Positions 51,624-55,395 of a DNA stretch of 55,395 nucleotides are shown here, one piece after another; positions within the stretch are counted from its first letter, which is position 1; every line of letters starts with the position of its first letter. Both the position numbers and the translations under genes were made by a program. The notes below the pieces were generated by a model. It did no database searches. It was not told where the DNA came from and saw nothing but the letters and a program-made list of their open reading frames with translations. The stretch is taken from NCBI GenBank assembly GCA_019115165.1, contig DXEB01000071.1, positions 1 to 55,395 on the forward strand. The letters run 5' to 3'. The stretch comes from Candidatus Anaerotignum merdipullorum (lineage in GTDB: Bacteria > Bacillota > Clostridia > Lachnospirales > Anaerotignaceae).

Positions 51624-52838
51624 ATGCAGACAGAACATTTGAACGAAAGTATTTTTAGTGAGGAAATCCTGGAAGATCTCAAAAAAAATCGCATCGATCA
51701 TATGACCTACCTTCCAGACATGGAGGTATTGGAATCCGATGTCATGGATCGCGTCCTTACTGCCACCGCAGCATATGACCCCGAACGGTATACCGAAGCC
51801 GATGTGCGGCAGGCGCTTGCCAAAGACAACCGCAGTCTGGAGGATTTTGCCGCCCTGCTCTCCCCTGCCGCCTTGCCGCTGTTGGAAGAAATCGCACAGG
51901 CAGCACGCCGGGAAACCAAAAAACACTTTGGCAACAGCGTCTATATGTTTACCCCCATCTATATCGCCAATTACTGCGAAAACTATTGCATTTACTGCGG
52001 ATTTAACTGCCACAACAACATTCGGCGTGCACAATTAAACGCAGAAGAAATCGAGCAGGAAATGGAAGCAATCGCGAAAACCGGTCTGCAGGAAATTCTA
52101 ATTCTGACTGGTGAAAGCCGCAGCAAATCCACCGTGGAATATATTGGCGAAGCCTGCAAAATTGCCAGAAAGTATTTCAAGGTCATCGGTCTAGAGATCT
52201 ATCCGGTCAACTCCGATGAGTATGCGTACCTGCATCAATGCGGCGCCGATTACGTCACTGTTTTTCAAGAAACCTATCATCCAGACCGCTATGAAACCCT
52301 GCATCTTGCTGGACATAAGCGTATTTTCCCATATCGCGTCAACGCCCAGGAACGGGCATTAAAAGGCGGCATGCGCGGCGTTGGGTTCGCCGCCCTGCTT
52401 GGTCTGGATGATTACCGGAAGGATGCCTTTGCCACCGGCTGTCACGCATACCTCTTGCAGCGAAAATATCCCCATGCAGAGATCGCGTTCTCCTGCCCGC
52501 GCCTGCGTCCCATCATCAACAATGACCGTATCAATCCTATGGATGTACATGAAGCGCAGCTCCTGCAGGTGGTCTGTGCCTACCGTCTGTTTATGCCCTT
52601 TGCCAATATCACGGTATCCACGCGGGAATGCGCCAGAGTGCGCGACCATCTGGTGGACATTGCCGCAACCAAAATTTCCGCAGGCGTAAGCACCGGCATT
52701 GGAGAGCATTCGGAACACGCGGAAAAGAAAGGGGACGACCAGTTTGAAATCTCCGACAGCCGCTCTGTGGCAGAGGTCTACGAGGCGCTGCTGAAAAACG
52801 GGTTGCAGCCGGTCATGAACGATTATGTCTACCTTTGA
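51624..52838 (+). CDS. thiH: Tyrosine lyase ThiH (radical SAM)
   Basis: 404 residues. The radical SAM cluster motif is NYCENYCIYCGFNCHNN (CxxxCxxC). Other marks: EEIEQEMEAIAKTGLQEILI, LTGESRSKSTVEYI, VFQETYHPDRYETLH and FSCPRLRPI. It splits tyrosine to give dehydroglycine for ThiG, the anaerobic alternative to ThiO, which fits an anaerobe. Overlaps tenI by 14 bases. Confidence 0.96.
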   Translation: MQTEHLNESIFSEEILEDLKKNRIDHMTYLPDMEVLESDVMDRVLTATAAYDPERYTEADVRQALAKDNRSLEDFAALLSPAALPLLEEIAQAARRETKKHFGNSVYMFTPIYIANYCENYCIYCGFNCHNNIRRAQLNAEEIEQEMEAIAKTGLQEILILTGESRSKSTVEYIGEACKIARKYFKVIGLEIYPVNSDEYAYLHQCGADYVTVFQETYHPDRYETLHLAGHKRIFPYRVNAQERALKGGMRGVGFAALLGLDDYRKDAFATGCHAYLLQRKYPHAEIAFSCPRLRPIINNDRINPMDVHEAQLLQVVCAYRLFMPFANITVSTRECARVRDHLVDIAATKISAGVSTGIGEHSEHAEKKGDDQFEISDSRSVAEVYEALLKNGLQPVMNDYVYL

Positions 52839-53415
52839 TATCACCAAACCATCCCTGCCGGCTGTCCTTGCCGTGACCCAGAGGCAAATCAGCAAACGCC
52901 CGTTTCTGGAGCAAATCGCGGAAATTTGCCAGCATCAGCCCCAGGCACTTCTTTTGCGGGAAAAGGATCTGCCGGAAGAATCCTATTTGCCCTTGGCAAA
53001 ACAGGTGCAATCCATCTGCATGGCACATCAAGTATTGTTTATTCCGCATACCTATTGGCGCGTTGCGCAGCAACTGGGCTGCTCTGTCGTACATCTACCG
53101 CTGCCGCTGCTGCGTCTGCATCACGCAGACCTGCCAAAAGGAATGATCATTGGCACTTCCGTCCATTCCCTGGCAGAAGCACAGGAAGCCGTCTGCCTGG
53201 GCGCAGGTTATGTGACAGCCGGACATATCTACCCCACCGCCTGCAAACAGGGCGTCCCTGCGCGCGGTTTGGATTTCCTGCGGGAAATCTGCCAGCAAAC
53301 ACCGTTGCCGGTTTATGCCATTGGCGGTATCCACCAAAACAGCAGTCAAATCCCAGATATCCTGCGCTGCGGTGCAGCCGGATATTGTATGATGTCAGAT
53401 TTTATGCGTATTTGA
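52825..53415 (+). CDS. tenI: TenI-like thiazole tautomerase (ThiE/TenI family)
   Basis: 196 residues of the thiamin-phosphate synthase/TenI fold: LLLREKDLPEESYLPLA, IGTSVHSLAEAQEA, YVTAGHIYPTACKQGVPARG and VYAIGGIHQN. The TenI features outweigh ThiE ones. His in AGHIYPT sits where TenI has its catalytic His and ThiE has Pro, and the ThiE pyrimidine-site string NDR...GVHLGQ is replaced by PHTYWRVAQQLGCSVVHLPL. It would aromatise the thiazole made by ThiG. ThiE remains the alternative reading. Last gene of the operon. Confidence 0.8.
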   Translation: MSTFDITKPSLPAVLAVTQRQISKRPFLEQIAEICQHQPQALLLREKDLPEESYLPLAKQVQSICMAHQVLFIPHTYWRVAQQLGCSVVHLPLPLLRLHHADLPKGMIIGTSVHSLAEAQEAVCLGAGYVTAGHIYPTACKQGVPARGLDFLREICQQTPLPVYAIGGIHQNSSQIPDILRCGAAGYCMMSDFMRI

Positions 53416-53421
53416 ATCAAA

Positions 53422-53465
53422 GAAGCCTCCGATACACGTTTGATGTATCAGGAGGCTCCTTTTTT
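53422..53465 (+). terminator. Terminator of the thiazole operon
   Basis: AGCCTCC(G)ATACA paired with TGTAT(CA)GGAGGCT, followed by TTTTTT. Seven bases past the tenI stop. Confidence 0.9.
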
Positions 53466-53563
53466 GACTATGCATTTTTCCTTATCCATTTTCCAGTTTT
53501 TTCTCAAACTGCTGCCAAACTGATATGCTGATATCGGTTTATCCAATTGCATCGCATCCATTT

Positions 53564-54412
53564 TTATGGACATGTTTCTGATTCTTGTTCTCTTTCTTTT
53601 GCCAGACAGGCAATGGTTTTTCCCAAAACAGGATGTTTCAGATACGGCGCAATTTGCGCGAGAGGCTGTAGTACAAAATCTCGCAAATGCATCTGCAGAT
53701 GCGGAATCGTCAATAATTCGGTTTCCATCACCAAATCGTCATATAATAAAATATCCAAATCCAACGTCCGCGGTCCCCAATGTATCACCCGTTCCCGATG
53801 GGCTTCCTGCTCAATACCGTGCAAAACACCCAACAGTTCCATCGGCGGCAAATACGTCTGCAAATGCAGGCAGGCATTCAGAAAGTCATCCTGCGCTACT
53901 CCGCCGTATGGCTTTGTGACCATATAAGAAGATATCTCCTTTACCCGACATCCCGCACTTTGCCGCAGCCGTTCCACCGCAAAATCCAAATATCCTCTTT
54001 TATCACCCAAATTTGAACCCAAACCAATATATGCATCATGCCAAAACCGCTGAATTTTTATCGATACGGTATCCAAAGGCAACCCAATCGGCGCCCAGGG
54101 CTTTTTGATCTCCAGCATGACACCGCACAGCAACGGAAACTGCTGCAACAGTGCAGATGCCAGATGTTCTGCCGCTGCTTCTATCAAATGATACGTATGC
54201 TCCCTTAGAAATGTTGTCATAAAACGGCAGACGGCTCCGTAGTCAATCGATTGCGCTAAACAATCGGAAATGCCTGCAGTTCTGGTATTTGTATACATCG
54301 TTAAAGAAACGAGAAACTTCTGACCCAATTTGGTTTCTTCCGAAAATACACCGTGATGCGCAAACACTTCCAAATCTCGAATTTGTATCTCGTCATAAGG
54401 TAATTGTTTCAT
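53564..54412 (-). CDS. folBK: Dihydroneopterin aldolase / HPPK fusion
   Basis: 282 residues with two folate enzymes in one chain. Residues about 1-122 are FolB (IQIRDLEVFAHHGVFSEETK, SIDYGAVCR, HLIEAAAEHLA, EIKKPWAPI). Residues about 128-282 are FolK (YIGLGSNLGDKRGYLDFAVE, PYGGVAQDDFLNACL, GPRTLDLDILLYDDLV). Together they turn dihydroneopterin into 6-hydroxymethyl-dihydropterin pyrophosphate. ATGA overlap with folP couples the two genes. Confidence 0.96.
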   Translation of the reverse strand: MKQLPYDEIQIRDLEVFAHHGVFSEETKLGQKFLVSLTMYTNTRTAGISDCLAQSIDYGAVCRFMTTFLREHTYHLIEAAAEHLASALLQQFPLLCGVMLEIKKPWAPIGLPLDTVSIKIQRFWHDAYIGLGSNLGDKRGYLDFAVERLRQSAGCRVKEISSYMVTKPYGGVAQDDFLNACLHLQTYLPPMELLGVLHGIEQEAHRERVIHWGPRTLDLDILLYDDLVMETELLTIPHLQMHLRDFVLQPLAQIAPYLKHPVLGKTIACLAKEREQESETCP

Positions 54413-55236
54413 ATCTTTCCTCTGCCTTCTTTGATAATTGCCTGTGCCATACGAATAGCACGAAGGTTTTCTTTCACGTCATGCACGCGAATAAACGACG
54501 CGCCCTTTTCCACTCCCAAAACCGTTGTCACCAGTGTCCCTTCCAATCTTTCTTCCGTCGGTAAATTCAACGTCAATCCAATGACCGATTTTCTGGATGT
54601 TGCAAGTAATACGGGATATCCCAAACGGCACAGTTCTTCCAGGCGATGAATTACCATAAGATTCTGCACATACGTCTTGCCAAATCCCAATCCCACACCA
54701 GGATCTAATATCACCTGTTCTTTGGTAATGCCTGCACGTTTCGCAATCTCCACCGACTCCATTAGATCCTGCTTCATATCCTCCATAAAACACTCATATA
54801 CTGCTTTCCGACGTTGATGCATCAAACAACAGGGAACCTGATAGCGCGCAATACAGTCAGCGACCTTTAGATCATACTTTAATCCCCATATATCATTGAC
54901 CATGTCCGCACCTGCCTCCAAAGCTGCTTCTACTACTTCACTTTTGTAGCTATCGATGGATACTGGGATATCAAAATTTCGTTTTAATTGCGAAATTACA
55001 GGTACCACACGCTCAATTTCTTCCTGTACACTGATTTTCTTGTGTCCAGGGCGCGTAGATTCTCCACCCACATCCAAAATTGCTGCACCTTCCCGAATCA
55101 TCTCTTCGCTGTGGCGCAGTGCTTTCTCCATTGTATTCCATCGTCCGCCGTCCGAAAACGAATCCGGCGTCACATTCAAAATCCCTATAATATAGCAATC
55201 CTGTTCCACATCAAAGATACGGTTACCAATTTTCAT
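54409..55236 (-). CDS. folP: Dihydropteroate synthase
   Basis: 275 residues, TIM barrel. Motifs: IIGILNVTPDSFSDGG, GAAILDVGGESTRPGHKKI, PVSIDSYKSEVVEAAL, ILDPGVGLGFGKTY and LLATSRKSVIG. It joins the pterin pyrophosphate to p-aminobenzoate and is the sulfonamide target. The ATG at 55236 follows GGGGAG; upstream codons belong to the previous gene's end in another frame. Confidence 0.96.
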   Translation of the reverse strand: MKIGNRIFDVEQDCYIIGILNVTPDSFSDGGRWNTMEKALRHSEEMIREGAAILDVGGESTRPGHKKISVQEEIERVVPVISQLKRNFDIPVSIDSYKSEVVEAALEAGADMVNDIWGLKYDLKVADCIARYQVPCCLMHQRRKAVYECFMEDMKQDLMESVEIAKRAGITKEQVILDPGVGLGFGKTYVQNLMVIHRLEELCRLGYPVLLATSRKSVIGLTLNLPTEERLEGTLVTTVLGVEKGASFIRVHDVKENLRAIRMAQAIIKEGRGKI

Positions 55237-55265
55237 GAATGCCGCTCCCCTCTCTTTGTATATCA

Positions 55266-55394
55266 TCATACGATGATTTCTCTGTTTTTCTTCTTTTCTG
55301 ACCAGTTGCAGGCATCCTTTGCAGCACAGAACAGGCAAACCCGTGACCGCTTATCTGCACGATAAATCAATCCTGCCAGATTCTGTTTCTCCTT
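55266..55394 (-). CDS. C-terminal end of an HD-domain protein of folate clusters (partial)
   Basis: 42 residues run in from the window edge: NLAGLIYRADKRSRVCLFC through DACNWSEKKKN and a stop at 55266. The LIYRADK-x-SR string with two nearby Cys and CNWSE matches the tail of the HD-type phosphohydrolase often found between folE and folP in clostridia. It is about 30 bases before folP, so in the same operon. Identity is inferred from this tail only. Confidence 0.5.
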   Translation of the reverse strand, partial: KEKQNLAGLIYRADKRSRVCLFCAAKDACNWSEKKKNREIIV

Positions 55395-55395
55395 G

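Noticed and set aside
1-55395. tRNA, rRNA, CRISPR, insertion sequence or prophage
   Set aside because: I looked for T-loop GGTTCRANTCC strings, spaced repeats, transposase and integrase motifs and saw none.

Overview
The window looks like chromosomal DNA of an anaerobic, endospore-forming member of Clostridia. The evidence is the spoIIGA-sigE-sigG cluster, a GerMN-domain protein, the SCIFF peptide with its radical SAM maturase (a clostridial hallmark), the sepF/divIVA cell-division cluster and the anaerobic-type thiH. No phage, integrase, insertion sequence, CRISPR array, rRNA or tRNA gene was recognised. Most genes lie on the minus strand.

Layout. 1-960: edge debris (XRE remnant, small membrane protein). 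1.2-4.4 kb, plus strand: two PLP enzymes, a KBL/BioF-like acyltransferase and an isoleucine 2-epimerase-like class III enzyme, each with its own promoter and terminator. 4.9-6.2 kb: homoserine dehydrogenase. 6.9-8.2 kb: a decayed redox locus (frameshifted MerR, truncated FMN reductase, multiply frameshifted carboxymuconolactone decarboxylase). 8.3-15.1 kb: comEA-like, response regulator, histidine kinase, GerMN protein, comEC and holA packed as one operon. 15.5-16.9 kb: D-Ala-D-Ala carboxypeptidase. 17.4-18.6 kb: DUF5662 and an isochorismatase-fold hydrolase. 18.7-21.5 kb: sigG, then sigE with its processing protease spoIIGA. 21.9-23.3 kb: ferredoxin-nitroreductase and a CmpB-type membrane protein.

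23.4-33.0 kb is one long minus-strand run: lspA, rluD, pyrB-like, pyrC-like, smc, ftsY and a SUFU-domain gene. 33.1-37.7 kb is the cell-division cluster: an HlyD-like adaptor, ylmE, sepF, yggT, ylmH and divIVA. 37.9-39.4 kb is htrA. 39.8-40.9 kb has a promoter and terminator-like hairpins but only tiny cysteine-containing reading frames. 41.0-42.7 kb is the SCIFF locus. 42.7-46.8 kb holds an Orn/Lys/Arg-decarboxylase-fold enzyme, a TPR protein, a ketopantoate reductase-like enzyme and a HAD hydrolase, with a LysR gene upstream. 48.4-49.1 kb is an XRE regulator plus membrane protein pair with a clear promoter/operator. 49.6-53.5 kb, plus strand: a TPP riboswitch controlling thiS-thiF-thiG-thiH-tenI, which builds the thiazole half of thiamin. 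53.6-55.4 kb, minus strand: folP and a folB-folK fusion, with the end of an upstream HD-type protein.

The most striking observation is that the adjacent PyrB-like and PyrC-like proteins, both full length and translationally coupled in the place where Bacillus carries its pyr operon, have each lost core catalytic residues. They look like a retained pair of pseudoenzymes or repurposed enzymes rather than a working aspartate carbamoyltransferase and dihydroorotase. Second-rank observations are the cryptic cysteine-rich region beside the SCIFF locus, a sigma-G whose promoter-melting motif departs from consensus, and an unusual Glu at the PLP-nitrogen position of the isoleucine epimerase-like enzyme. 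All function calls rest on reading motifs by eye; no database search was run.
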